DNA from: Terracoccus sp. 273MFTsu3.1 | GTDB taxonomy: Bacteria; Actinomycetota; Actinomycetes; Actinomycetales; Dermatophilaceae | Length of the DNA: 64,000 nt | Assembly: GCF_000383675.1 (NCBI RefSeq) | Contig: NZ_KB911821.1 | Location: forward strand, 806,001-870,000 | Reading direction: 5' to 3' | Shown here: in pieces, positions 8,187-15,723 of the stretch | Position numbering within the stretch: position 1 is the stretch's first letter | Layout of the letters: every line of letters begins with the position of its first letter | The notes under the pieces: model-generated | What the model was told of the DNA's origin: nothing | The model's input: only the letters and a program-made list of their open reading frames with translations | Database searches by the model: none | Position numbers and translations under genes: made by a program

Positions 8187-9313
8187 TGACCGCGACCCCG
8201 CCCGTCACCACCCGCCGCCCGATCGCCGACCGGCACCTCTTCGGCCCCGGACCGTGCAACCCCTACCCCGAGGCGACCCTCGCCCTCGCCGCACCCCTGC
8301 TCGGACACCTCGACCCCGACTTCCTCGCGATCATGGACGAGACGTGCGACCTGCTCCGGTACGCCTGGGGCACCGACAACCGCCGCACTCTCCCGCTCTC
8401 GGCGACCGGGTCGGCGGGCATGGAGGCCGCGTTCGTCAACACCGTCTCCCCCGGCGACGTCGTCGTCGTGGCCGTCAACGGGCTCTTCGGCGAGCGCATG
8501 GTCGACGTCGCGGGCCGCCACGGCGCCGAGGTCGTCCGGGTCGACCACGCGTGGGGCACGCCGGTCGACGCCGCACGCGTCGCTGCCGCCCATCCCTCCC
8601 CGAAGATCATCGCCGCGGTCCACGCGGAGACGTCCACCGGCGTCCGGTCGGACATCGCAGCGCTCGGCGCGGTCAAGGGCGATGCCCTCCTGCTCGTCGA
8701 TGCCGTCACGAGCATCGGCGGCATCGAGCTGCGCGCCGACGACTGGGGCATCGACATCGGCTACGCGGGCACCCAGAAGTGCCTCGGCGTCGCCCCCGGG
8801 CTCGCGCCGTTCACCATCAGCGACCGTGCCTTCGAGCGCCGGGTCGAGAAGCCGTCGTCCTGGTACCTCGACCTCGGCCTGCTCGGCGGTTACGTCGGCG
8901 AGGCTTCCGGCTCCGGCAAGCGCACCTACCACCACACGGCCCCGACCGCGATGGTCGCGAGCCTCCACGCCGGCCTGCAGCGCATCGCCGACGAGGGCCT
9001 CGAGAAGGTCTGGGACCGCCACGCCGAGGCCGGCCGCCTCCTGCAGGACGGCCTCGAGGAGATGGGCCTGTCCCTCTTCGCCGCCGACGGTGCCCGGCTC
9101 CCGGAGCTGACGACCGTCCGCGTCCCCGACGGTGTCGACTCGGCCGCCGTGCGCGCCTACCTGCTCGAGCGCCACAACCTCGAGATCGGCGCCGGCGTGG
9201 GCGAGTTCGCAGCCACCGTCTGGCGCATCGGCCTGATGGGCCACAACGCCAGACCCGACCGCGTCGCCCTCGTCCTCGCCGCCCTCAAGGACGCCCTGAC
9301 CCACACCGCCTGA
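8186..9313 (+). CDS. class V aminotransferase (alanine/serine--glyoxylate aminotransferase type)
   Basis: This is a PLP enzyme, likely converting glyoxylate to glycine with alanine or serine as donor. It has 375 residues. Family features include the N-terminal FGPGPCNPYPE, VDAVTSIGGIELRADDWGIDI, and the PLP-lysine region YAGTQKCLGVAPGLAPFT, with the lysine in GTQKC. The C-terminus has the VWRIGLMGHNA segment typical of alanine-glyoxylate aminotransferases. It overlaps the flavoenzyme stop (TGATG at 8184-8188). The pair therefore forms a short glycolate-to-glyoxylate-to-glycine salvage module; that pathway is inferred from neighbours. Confidence 0.9.
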   Translation: MTATPPVTTRRPIADRHLFGPGPCNPYPEATLALAAPLLGHLDPDFLAIMDETCDLLRYAWGTDNRRTLPLSATGSAGMEAAFVNTVSPGDVVVVAVNGLFGERMVDVAGRHGAEVVRVDHAWGTPVDAARVAAAHPSPKIIAAVHAETSTGVRSDIAALGAVKGDALLLVDAVTSIGGIELRADDWGIDIGYAGTQKCLGVAPGLAPFTISDRAFERRVEKPSSWYLDLGLLGGYVGEASGSGKRTYHHTAPTAMVASLHAGLQRIADEGLEKVWDRHAEAGRLLQDGLEEMGLSLFAADGARLPELTTVRVPDGVDSAAVRAYLLERHNLEIGAGVGEFAATVWRIGLMGHNARPDRVALVLAALKDALTHTA

Positions 9314-9321
9314 CCGCGGGG

Positions 9322-9359
9322 CCGCCACGCCCCGCCACGCAGGGAGCGGGGCGTGGCGG
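9322..9359 (+). terminator. hairpin downstream of the aminotransferase
   Basis: This is a perfect 14-base stem (arms 9322-9335 and 9346-9359, CCGCCACGCCCCGC and complement) with a 10-base loop, nine bases after the stop at 9313. There is no T-tract, as is common for terminator-like hairpins in high-GC actinobacteria. Confidence 0.65.
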
Positions 9360-9364
9360 TGGTC

Positions 9365-9435
9365 GCGGCATCGGCGGCGGGCGCTGACGCTGGGAGCGAG
9401 CGTGCCGGCATACGCCCGCCGACGCTCCACGCCGC
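9365..9435. repeat. dispersed intergenic repeat, copy 1
   Basis: This segment shares about 40 bases with only two differences (AGCGAGCGTGCCGGCATA...GACGCTCCACGCCGC) with 15506-15578, plus a weaker shared left part starting GCGGCATCGGCG. An internal inverted repeat GAGCGT...ACGCTC would form a hairpin with the CGGCATAC word in its loop. Both copies are intergenic and lie close to the ends of ribosomal-protein genes. Confidence 0.75.
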
Positions 9436-9493
9436 GAGCGCCGGTACGCCCCGCGCCCCCGGGTCACGACGACCACCGCGCCCGGGCATGCGA

Positions 9494-9527
9494 AAGGCGG
9501 GCCCGACCTGATGGTCGGACCCGCCTT
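9494..9527 (-). terminator. intrinsic terminator of rplJ-rplL
   Basis: A 15-base stem with one mismatch (AAGGCGGG.CCGACC / GGTCGG.CCCGCCTT), loop TGAT, lies about 40 bases beyond the rplL stop. On the minus strand the stem ends in TTT. It stands alone between two convergent units. Confidence 0.8.
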
Positions 9528-9564
9528 CGCGGTAGAGCAGTGATCCCGGCAGAGCCGGGTCAGA

Positions 9565-9951
9565 TCACTTGAGCTCGACGGTCGCGCCGGCGCCCTCGAG
9601 CTGCTCCTTGGCCTTCTCGGCCGCAGCCTTGTCGACACCCTCGAGGACGGGCTTGGGGGCGCCGTCAACGAGGTCCTTGGCCTCCTTGAGGCCGAGGCTC
9701 GTGAGCGCGCGGACCTCCTTGATGACCTGGATCTTCTTCTCGCCCGCGGCGGTGAGAACGACGTCGAACGAGTCCTTCTCCTCCTCCTCGACGGCGGCAG
9801 CGCCGCCACCGGCAGCGGCGGCAACCGCGGCAACGGGGGCAGCAGCGGTGACCTCGAAGGTCTCCTCGAACTGCTTCACGAACTCGGAGAGCTCGATGAG
9901 GGTCATCTCCTTGAAAGCGTCAAGGAGCTCGTCGGTGCTGAGCTTCGCCAT
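9565..9951 (-). CDS. rplL: 50S ribosomal protein L7/L12
   Basis: This is the flexible stalk protein of the large subunit that recruits translational GTPases; four or six copies bind L10. It has 128 residues and starts [24 protein letters not shown]. An Ala/Val/Gly-rich hinge (about 38-56, [19 protein letters not shown]) precedes the globular C-terminal domain with [22 protein letters not shown] and the terminal VELK. ATG 9951 is preceded by GGAAGGAAG. The frame extends upstream to 10020 but that part is spacer. It is co-transcribed with rplJ (69-base gap). Confidence 0.98.
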   Translation of the reverse strand: MAKLSTDELLDAFKEMTLIELSEFVKQFEETFEVTAAAPVAAVAAAAGGGAAAVEEEEKDSFDVVLTAAGEKKIQVIKEVRALTSLGLKEAKDLVDGAPKPVLEGVDKAAAEKAKEQLEGAGATVELK

Positions 9952-10020
9952 GGTGGCTTCCTTCCTAGATATTGCCGTGAGTGGCGTGTTGTTGAATCGA
10001 GCTGCTGCGCAGGAGCGCAA

Positions 10021-10605
10021 TCAGCTCTCGTCGCCACCCTCGGCGACGTCGGTGGTTGCCTCGTCGGCGGCAGCCGGCGTGGCGGGACCCTGCGCCTCGA
10101 CCTTCTGGCGCAGGGCGTCGACCACGCGGGCCGTCTGCGACAGAGGAGCGACGAAGAGGTAGGCGGCCTTGTTGAGGGAGCCCTTCATGGCGCCCGCAAG
10201 CTTGGCCAGGAGAACCTCGCGGGACTCGAGGTCCGCGAGCTTCGTGATCTCCTCGGGGGACAAGGTCTTGCCGTCGAGGACGCCAGCCTTGATCACGAGG
10301 AGGGGGTGTGCCTTGGCGAAGTCACGCAGACCCTTGGCCGCCTCGACCGGGTCACCGGTGATGAAGGCGATGGCCGACGGGCCCTGGAGGTGACCGTCGA
10401 AGGCCGTGATACCGGCCTCCTTGGCGGCGCGCTCCGTGAGCGTGTTCTTGACCACGGCGTAGGTGGCGTGTTCCCGGATCGAGGTGCGCAGCTGCGAGAG
10501 CTGGGCCACGGTCAGACCGCGGTACTCGGTGAGAACGGCCGCACCGGACTCACGGAACTTGTCCGCGATCTCGGCAATGGCAGCCGTCTTCTCGGAGTTC
10601 GCCAT
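10021..10605 (-). CDS. rplJ: 50S ribosomal protein L10
   Basis: L10 anchors L7/L12 to 23S rRNA and typically represses its own operon by binding the leader. The protein has 194 residues, starting [17 protein letters not shown], with [20 protein letters not shown] and [13 protein letters not shown] in the N-terminal RNA-binding domain. The acidic tail ([20 protein letters not shown]) is typical of actinobacterial L10. ATG 10605 has GGAAGGAGG upstream. The gene is first in a two-gene operon with a 200-base leader that contains a strong terminator hairpin before the start codon. Confidence 0.97.
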   Translation of the reverse strand: MANSEKTAAIAEIADKFRESGAAVLTEYRGLTVAQLSQLRTSIREHATYAVVKNTLTERAAKEAGITAFDGHLQGPSAIAFITGDPVEAAKGLRDFAKAHPLLVIKAGVLDGKTLSPEEITKLADLESREVLLAKLAGAMKGSLNKAAYLFVAPLSQTARVVDALRQKVEAQGPATPAAADEATTDVAEGGDES

Positions 10606-10663
10606 CTGGGCCTCCTTCCCTTGCGTGGTGCCGCCCGTCGAAGGGGCCCGGAGGGCCTGCACG

Positions 10664-10695
10664 AAAAGAGCCCCGGCGCAGGGCGCTCGGGGCTC
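10664..10695 (-). terminator. attenuator hairpin upstream of rplJ
   Basis: Outer arms GAGCCCCG (10668-10675) and CGGGGCTC (10688-10695) enclose inner arms GCGC/GCGC around an AGG loop, with a single bulged base. On the minus strand it runs straight into TTTT. No minus-strand gene lies upstream that it could terminate, so it must act within the rplJ leader. Confidence 0.75.
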
Positions 10696-10700
10696 GCAGC

Positions 10701-10719
10701 GGCATACTCGAGGTATGCC
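10701..10719. repeat. inverted pair of CGGCATAC words in the rplJ leader
   Basis: GGCATAC (10701-10707) and GTATGCC (10713-10719) face each other across TCGAG, giving a 7-base stem or a two-sided protein site directly upstream of the attenuator. It is the only place in the window where two copies of the genome-wide word are this close. Confidence 0.8.
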
Positions 10720-10819
10720 GTGAGGCTGAGTGTCCTGCGCTGGCTGCCCGCATCGTGCGGAACCTTCGGGAGATCGTGGTTGCCCACGCCCTCCAACCGG
10801 CGGTCATTGGTCGTGGACC

Positions 10820-10848
10820 ACAGTACGGGCTGGACCGCTGCGGACCAA
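10820..10848 (-). promoter_or_regulatory. predicted promoter of rplJ-rplL
   Basis: On the minus strand, TTGGTC (10848-10843), a 17-base spacer, then TACTGT (10825-10820). This fits the housekeeping -35 and the TAnnnT -10 of actinobacteria, with transcription expected near 10813. Confidence 0.55.
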
Positions 10849-10911
10849 ATCGAGCCCGCGACCCGTCGGCGGGTCCGACGCACGATCCCCCACCACACGG
10901 GGTACGTGACC

Positions 10912-10917
10912 TAGCGT
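10912..10917 (+). promoter_or_regulatory. -10 element giving a leaderless start
   Basis: TAGCGT (TAnnnT) ends seven bases before ATG 10925, so transcription probably starts at the initiation codon. Confidence 0.5.
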
Positions 10918-10924
10918 GACCCTC

Positions 10925-11860
10925 ATGGCGAGTGGCAGCGCAGTCCGCCGCCCGACCCCGTCAGAGCGGCAGGCGATCCGTCGCCGCCGAACGGGGGCGG
11001 GCCTGGCCGTCGTGCTGTGCGTGGCCGCGGACCTCTGGGTCGTGACGTCGGCCGGCGCCGACGAGCCGGTCCCCGAGGGCGCGGTCTCACGCGCCGCGCG
11101 GGTCTCCATGACGGCCGGGACGGCACCCGCGGTCCCGATCGACCAGGTCGAGCGCATACCCGAGGCCGCGACCGACTCGCAGGTCGACGGGTCCTCCTCG
11201 ACGAGTGCGACGGGCACCACGGGCTCGACGAGCTCGACGAGCTCGAACGGCGCGACGGCCGCGGGCAAGAACGACGGCAAGGACGACAAGGGTGCGGTCA
11301 TCCAGGCCGGGTCCGGCCGGTTCACGGTCGTGGCCATGCCGGCGGCCGCCCTGCGCCCGGCGCCCACGAGCGGCCGCACGGTGCGCTACACCGTGGAGCT
11401 CGAAGGTGGTCTCGACATCAAGGCCGCGGACCTCGCGACGACGGTGGGGAGCGTGCTGACCGACCCGCGGGGCTGGCAGGTCAAGGACGGCGTCCGCTTC
11501 GTCAACGTCTCCCCGGCTGCGGCCGCCAAGGGTGCCCCCGTCGACCTGCGCATCACGCTCGCGAGCCCCGACACGACCGACAGGCTCTGCGCACCGCTGC
11601 AGACCCGGGGCCAGGTCAGCTGCCACAACTCCGGGCGGGTCGTGCTCAACCTGCGCCGGTGGGTCCTCGGCGCGCAGGCCTACGGCAGCGACATCGCCGG
11701 CTACCGCACCTATCTCGTCAACCACGAGGTCGGCCACGGCATCGGTCACGCGCACGCCTACTGCGGCGGGCCGGGCAAGGTGGCCCCGGTCATGATGCAG
11801 CAGACGTACGGCCTCAAGGGCTGCACGGCGTGGCCCTGGCCGACTCCCGAGCCGGCCTGA
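10925..11860 (+). CDS. DUF3152 protein, predicted secreted zinc-metallopeptidase fold
   Basis: This is an envelope-associated protein of unknown substrate. It has 311 residues. A basic N-terminus and hydrophobic helix (about 18-40) could anchor or export it. A Ser/Thr-rich linker (SSSTSATGTTGSTSSTSS) is followed by the DUF3152 domain (about 120-311). Near the C-terminus is the zinc-binding-type motif HEVGHGIGHAHAYC (HExGHxxGxxH), then APVMMQQTYGLKGC. That motif makes peptidase activity plausible but it is unproven for the family. ATG 10925 is chosen because the upstream -10 predicts a leaderless message; a GTG at 10916 is an alternative. A strong bidirectional hairpin follows. Confidence 0.85.
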   Translation: MASGSAVRRPTPSERQAIRRRRTGAGLAVVLCVAADLWVVTSAGADEPVPEGAVSRAARVSMTAGTAPAVPIDQVERIPEAATDSQVDGSSSTSATGTTGSTSSTSSNGATAAGKNDGKDDKGAVIQAGSGRFTVVAMPAAALRPAPTSGRTVRYTVELEGGLDIKAADLATTVGSVLTDPRGWQVKDGVRFVNVSPAAAAKGAPVDLRITLASPDTTDRLCAPLQTRGQVSCHNSGRVVLNLRRWVLGAQAYGSDIAGYRTYLVNHEVGHGIGHAHAYCGGPGKVAPVMMQQTYGLKGCTAWPWPTPEPA

Positions 11861-11894
11861 CCTCCGTCCGCGCCGCCGGCATACGCCCTCTCCG

Positions 11895-11942
11895 CTCGTG
11901 ACGAGGCCGCGATCGGCGATGCGACCGCGGCCTCGTCACGAG
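11895..11942. terminator. bidirectional terminator between convergent genes
   Basis: This is a perfect 17-base inverted repeat (11895-11911 and 11926-11942, CTCGTGACGAGGCCGCG) with a 14-base loop. It lies 35 bases after the DUF3152 gene and 11 bases after the end of the leftward anchor-protein gene. Confidence 0.75.
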
Positions 11943-11952
11943 TAGTGCCGCG

Positions 11953-13209
11953 TCAGAGCAGCGAGCTCGCGGAGTAGCCGACCCGGACGACGGAGCCCGT
12001 CGGCAGCGAGCCGAGCACACGGTCGGTGACGACCTCGATCATGACGACCTCGACCGACTTCGCGGTGCGGGTCACCTTGTGCAGGGTGACGCGGCCGAGC
12101 CCCGGCACGGTGACGACCGTGTTGGGCTTGACCGCCGAGGTGACGGACGGCAGGCCCGTGATGCGCAGCCCGACGAACCGCGAGGTGTCGGTGGTCACGG
12201 GGGTCGCGCCGGCAGTCGGCTGGGACGCTGAGGTCTCGGCGACGATGGTGTCGGCGCTGATGAGGCTGTTCAGCACGCGAGGCGCACCGATGGTGTTCGT
12301 GACCTGGCTGCGACGCGACGTGGCCGTGATGGTGGAGAGGACGTCAGTCGTCGTCGTCCCGGTCGACACGACCCCCGGCACCCCTGCGGTGGCCACGGTC
12401 GCGCGCCCCGAGCCTCCGGTGCACGGTGGGTACGCGAGAGCCGTCCGGCTCGAGGACACGGCGCCGTTGGCGAGGTTGGCCGACGTCGCGTAGCCCATGC
12501 CGGAGACGAGCCCGACCACCGGTCGGGAGAGGGAGGTGTTGGCGACTCCGACGTCGATGCGTGACCCGACCGGGAGGCCGAGGGAGTTCTGGGCCGTGAT
12601 GACGACCCGCATGGCGGTCGTGCCGACCCGCCAGTCGTTGCCGGAGAACGCCTTGGTCTGCGTGTTGAGGTAGACCGTGGCGAGCGCGGCCCCCGCCGAC
12701 GTCCGCAGCGCGATCGCCGAGTTCGGAGCCGGGTTCGCGTTGACGGCACGGCCGCCGATCGTGAGGCCGATCCGCTCGGCGCGGTTGCCGCCGCTGTAGA
12801 CGCCTGACGTGCTCAACGTCGCCGTGCTCGCTCCGGTGACGGCATCGGCCCGGACGAGCCCGCCGAGCAGGTTGACCGCCCCGGTGGTCGCCGTGGCGCG
12901 GCTGATCTTGTAGGTCGTGGTCGTCGAGGTCGCGGCCGAGGTGCGCGTCGCCCCCACCGAGCCGGCCGCCGGGACGGTGACGGCTGCCGTGGAGCCCGTG
13001 GCCGTCCTGCCGAAGGCCGTCGTGCAGCCGATGGAGGCGAGGGCCGTGGGCCCGGAGCGCACGACGCCCCCGACCACGATGTAGGTGCCGTACGCGGAGG
13101 CCGAGACGCCGGTAGCGGGAGCTGCTGCGGATGCCGGTGCGGCACCGAGGGGCGCGGCCATCGTGGAGATGGCCGCTGCCGCGAGGATCGCCGTGAGTTT
13201 CCTGTTCAT
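11953..13209 (-). CDS. secreted choice-of-anchor P-type surface protein
   Basis: This is a probable extracellular, beta-rich structural protein. It has 418 residues with a signal peptide (about 1-29, AAAISTMAAPLGAAPASA). The mature chain is low in charge and rich in Ser/Thr/Ala/Val. It contains two similar halves opening with YGTYIVVGGVVRSGP and including LLGGLVRADAVTGAS and LISADTIVAETSA, the pattern I associate with the choice-of-anchor P family of Actinomycetota. Single cysteines in each half (IGCTTAF, PPCTGG) could form a disulfide. No LPxTG or terminal anchor is visible, the chain ending GYSASSLL. The family name is moderate confidence; secretion is well supported. Confidence 0.75.
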   Translation of the reverse strand: MNRKLTAILAAAAISTMAAPLGAAPASAAAPATGVSASAYGTYIVVGGVVRSGPTALASIGCTTAFGRTATGSTAAVTVPAAGSVGATRTSAATSTTTTYKISRATATTGAVNLLGGLVRADAVTGASTATLSTSGVYSGGNRAERIGLTIGGRAVNANPAPNSAIALRTSAGAALATVYLNTQTKAFSGNDWRVGTTAMRVVITAQNSLGLPVGSRIDVGVANTSLSRPVVGLVSGMGYATSANLANGAVSSSRTALAYPPCTGGSGRATVATAGVPGVVSTGTTTTDVLSTITATSRRSQVTNTIGAPRVLNSLISADTIVAETSASQPTAGATPVTTDTSRFVGLRITGLPSVTSAVKPNTVVTVPGLGRVTLHKVTRTAKSVEVVMIEVVTDRVLGSLPTGSVVRVGYSASSLL

Positions 13210-13360
13210 GGTGGTGCTCCTGTCATCGATGCCCTGCTCATCGATCCCCTGACCGATGTACTCACTTCAACGACACGAACTCTCGGCGTGTTATGGGTCG
13301 GATGCGTCAATCGCAAGGTTTGTGTGGTATTGCGACACTTGTCATTTCAAGCACCTGCCG
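13210..13360 (-). promoter_or_regulatory. AT-rich promoter and leader of the secreted anchor protein
   Basis: This stretch is clearly AT-richer than its surroundings. On the minus strand it has TTGCGA, a 17-base spacer and TAACAC as a possible promoter. An inverted repeat TCGCAA/TTGCGA spans 13 bases. Two direct ATCGATGA-plus-CAGG copies occur about 15 bases apart (13222-13250), the last running into the ribosome-binding AGGAG before ATG 13209. Confidence 0.4.
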
Positions 13361-13371
13361 GCACCCGGCAC

Positions 13372-13412
13372 ACGCGTGAGGTCGGCCCCCGTCGGGGACC
13401 GACCTCACGCGT
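13372..13412 (-). terminator. terminator hairpin after ggt
   Basis: Perfect 14-base arms ACGCGTGAGGTCGG (13372-13385) and complement (13399-13412) lie 20 bases beyond the ggt stop, with no T-tract. Confidence 0.65.
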
Positions 13413-13431
13413 CTCGTGGTTTCTCGTCAGG

Positions 13432-15315
13432 TCAGCGCGGGTGGACGACCATCGCCGAGCCGCCGCCACGACGCGTCGTCTCCGCGGCCGCCTCGAACAG
13501 GCCCCCGCGCAGGCTGCGGATCGCGGTCACCGCACCGATCTCGTTGGGCGTGCCGGCCGAGGCGAGCTGGTGCCCCACCGCCGTGAGGGCTGCGCCCGTG
13601 GGACCGTTCAGGATCGCCGGCTCCGCGCCCTCGCTGGCGCCGTTGCGCGAGCTGAGGCGAGGCGCCGCGATGGCGTCGACGAGCGACAGGTCGCGGTCGA
13701 GGTAGCCGAGGATCGTCTGCGACACCGACGTGATGATCGTGGCGCCGCCCGGCGAACCCACCGCGAGGAAGGGCTTGCCGCCGTCGAGCAGGATCGTCGG
13801 GCTCATCGACGACCGCGGACGCTTGCCCGGGCCGGGCAGGTTCGGGTCGGGCACGTCTGCGTTCAGCGGCGTGAAGTTGAAGTCGGTGAGCTCGTTGTTG
13901 AGCAGGAACCCGTACCCCGGGACCGTGATGCCGGAGCCACCGGTCTGCTCGATGGTGAGGGTGTAGGACGCGACGTTGCCCCAGCGATCGGTGGCCGTCA
14001 GGTGCGTCGTCGACTGCCCCTCGTAGGGCTCGCTCTGCGCGACCGTACCGGGCGCGCAGGAGGTGTAGGAACCGTCGGGCGAGCCGAACGGGATCGGACG
14101 GGCCTGAGCCTTCATCGGGTCGAAGAGGCAGGCGCGCTCCGCGGCGAAGGCCGGGTCGGTCAGCTCCTTGACCGGCACGCCCGGGACGTCACCGACCCAG
14201 CGGTTGCGGTCGGCGAAGGCCGTCGCCGACGCCTCCGAGAACCGGTGCAGGTAGTCGACGTCGGACAGGGCGGACGTGGCGACGCCCGTGCGGTCCTCGT
14301 AGGCCTGGATGAGGTTGAGGATCTCGGCCACAGCGATACCGCCCGAGCTCGGGACCGGCATGCCGTAGACGTCGTAGCCCTTGTACTGCGAGTGGATCGG
14401 CGCCTTCGTCAGCGCACGGTAGGCCCGCAGGTCGGCCGTCGTCATCTGGCCGCCCCTGACCGAGGACCCCGCCTTGGTGTGCGGCGCCCGGGACTCGGCG
14501 ACGATCGCCCGTCCCAGCGTGCCGGCATACAGCGCCTCGGTGCCCTGGGTGCGCAGCGTCCGGTACGCCCGGGCCATGTCGGGGTTGGTGAAGACGGAGC
14601 CGACGGCCGGGGCCTGACCGCCGCGGAGGAACACCTTGGCCGTCTCGGGGAACACCGAGAAGCGGGCGGCGTTGGCCGCCGTCTGGTCGGCGAACGTCTG
14701 GTCGACGACGAAGCCCTGGGCGGCGAGCCGCTCGGCCGGCTTGAGCGCCGCGTTGAGCGACAGGGTGCCGTAGTCGCGCAGCGCCTTGGCCCACAGCGCC
14801 GGCGTACCGGGCACGCCGATCGACAGCCCCGAGTTCACGACCGTGTTGAAGTCCATCGCCTTGCCCGTGGCCGGGTCGGTGAACGTCTTCTCGGTGAAGG
14901 TCGCGGGCGCCGTCTCGCGGCCGTCGATGGTCGAGACCTTCCGGCTGCGGGCGTCGTAGTAGACGAGGAAGCCACCACCGCCGATGCCGGCGCTGTAGGG
15001 CTCCGTGACGCCGAGGGCCGCGGCCGTCGCGACAGCGGCGTCGGCCGCGTTGCCACCCCGGGCCAGCACGTCGATGCCGACCTGCGAGGCATCACGGTCG
15101 ACCGAGCTGACGGCGCCTCCGGAGCCGGTCATGACCGGGACCTTGGGCAGCGTGGTGGGCCGCCCGTGCCAGCCTCGGTCGGACGTTGCGGAGGCTGGAG
15201 CCACTGATGGCTGGGCGCCGGCCGTGGCCGGCAACAGGGACAGAGGGAGCCCGACGACGAGAGCGCCGAGGACCCATCGGGAACGTGTCGTGGTGCGTGC
15301 GCTGTGACGACTCAT
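13432..15315 (-). CDS. ggt: secreted gamma-glutamyltransferase
   Basis: The enzyme hydrolyses or transfers the gamma-glutamyl group of glutathione and related peptides outside the cell. It is made as a precursor that cuts itself into two chains. The protein has 627 residues, with a signal peptide (about 10-37, WVLGALVVGLPLSLLPATAGA). The large-subunit signatures include GGNAADAAVATAAALGVTEPYSAGIGGG. The autoprocessing nucleophile threonine lies in QSTTHLTATDRWGN, and the small subunit has the substrate-loop GSPGGATIITSVSQTIL. ATG 15315 is chosen because TACGGT ends six bases upstream (leaderless); the frame upstream to 15450 crosses tandem repeats. Many actinobacteria lack glutathione, so other gamma-glutamyl peptides may be substrates. 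Confidence 0.93.
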   Translation of the reverse strand: MSRHSARTTTRSRWVLGALVVGLPLSLLPATAGAQPSVAPASATSDRGWHGRPTTLPKVPVMTGSGGAVSSVDRDASQVGIDVLARGGNAADAAVATAAALGVTEPYSAGIGGGGFLVYYDARSRKVSTIDGRETAPATFTEKTFTDPATGKAMDFNTVVNSGLSIGVPGTPALWAKALRDYGTLSLNAALKPAERLAAQGFVVDQTFADQTAANAARFSVFPETAKVFLRGGQAPAVGSVFTNPDMARAYRTLRTQGTEALYAGTLGRAIVAESRAPHTKAGSSVRGGQMTTADLRAYRALTKAPIHSQYKGYDVYGMPVPSSGGIAVAEILNLIQAYEDRTGVATSALSDVDYLHRFSEASATAFADRNRWVGDVPGVPVKELTDPAFAAERACLFDPMKAQARPIPFGSPDGSYTSCAPGTVAQSEPYEGQSTTHLTATDRWGNVASYTLTIEQTGGSGITVPGYGFLLNNELTDFNFTPLNADVPDPNLPGPGKRPRSSMSPTILLDGGKPFLAVGSPGGATIITSVSQTILGYLDRDLSLVDAIAAPRLSSRNGASEGAEPAILNGPTGAALTAVGHQLASAGTPNEIGAVTAIRSLRGGLFEAAAETTRRGGGSAMVVHPR

Positions 15316-15400
15316 CTTTCGACCGTACCCGCGCAAACGCCCCAGATCGCGCCGAGAACCTGCCGATCCGAAGTCCGGGACGGGCGTGACCACGAGGCCA

Positions 15401-15489
15401 CTCGACTGGGACGGAGCGGAGCGCTCCCTCGACTGGGACGGGGCGCTCACTCGAGTGGGACGGGGCGCTCACTCGAGTGTGAGCGAGTG
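15401..15489. repeat. 22-base tandem repeat upstream of ggt
   Basis: Four units begin CTCGACTGGGACGG or CTCGAGTGGGACGG at 15401, 15428, 15450 and 15472. The first carries an extra 5 bases; the last is partial. The array lies in a 408-base non-coding gap between ggt and rplA and has no open frame that looks real. Confidence 0.8.
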
Positions 15490-15505
15490 GCGTCGGCGGT
15501 CGGGG

Positions 15506-15578
15506 GCGGCATCGGCGACGGGCACCGTGCCCCGGGAAGCGAGCGTGCCGGCATATGCCCGTCGACGCTCCACGCCGC
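15506..15578. repeat. dispersed intergenic repeat, copy 2
   Basis: This matches 9365-9435 (about 40 bases with two differences at its right end). It contains the variant word CGGCATATGCC and the inverted repeat GAGCGT...ACGCTC. A further hairpin GCTCCCG/CGGGAGC (15577-15601) abuts it. Confidence 0.75.
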
Positions 15579-15668
15579 TCCCGGCCGTCGGCGACGGGAG
15601 CGGGCCACGGCCCGAGCAATACCCGGGCAGTAGCCGGCGCGGGTCGCGCCCGGGCCGGCCACGACGCG

Positions 15669-15705
15669 CGAGAGCCCGCCGCCCACGAGGGGTGACGGGC
15701 TCTCG
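15669..15705 (-). terminator. terminator hairpin after rplA
   Basis: Perfect 10-base arms CGAGAGCCCG (15669-15678) and CGGGCTCTCG (15696-15705) lie 19 bases beyond the rplA stop. Confidence 0.7.
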
Positions 15706-15723
15706 GACTGCTGGGTCAGGCGA

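Larger units (their letters stand above)
10606..10813 (-). promoter_or_regulatory. rplJ leader with probable attenuation control (L10-leader-like)
   Basis: Between the predicted transcription start (about 10813) and rplJ the leader holds three elements. These are a GGCATAC/GTATGCC hairpin (10701-10719), an intrinsic terminator (10664-10695) and a segment GCGCAGG (minus strand, 10740-10734) that is complementary to CCTGCGC inside the terminator (10682-10676). Pairing of these two would disrupt the terminator, so an antiterminator/terminator switch is possible. Control by L10 binding is established for other bacteria; here it is inferred. Confidence 0.6.

Noticed and set aside
15401-15489. CRISPR array or phage attachment site
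   Set aside because: The units are contiguous without spacers, and no integrase or cas gene is near.
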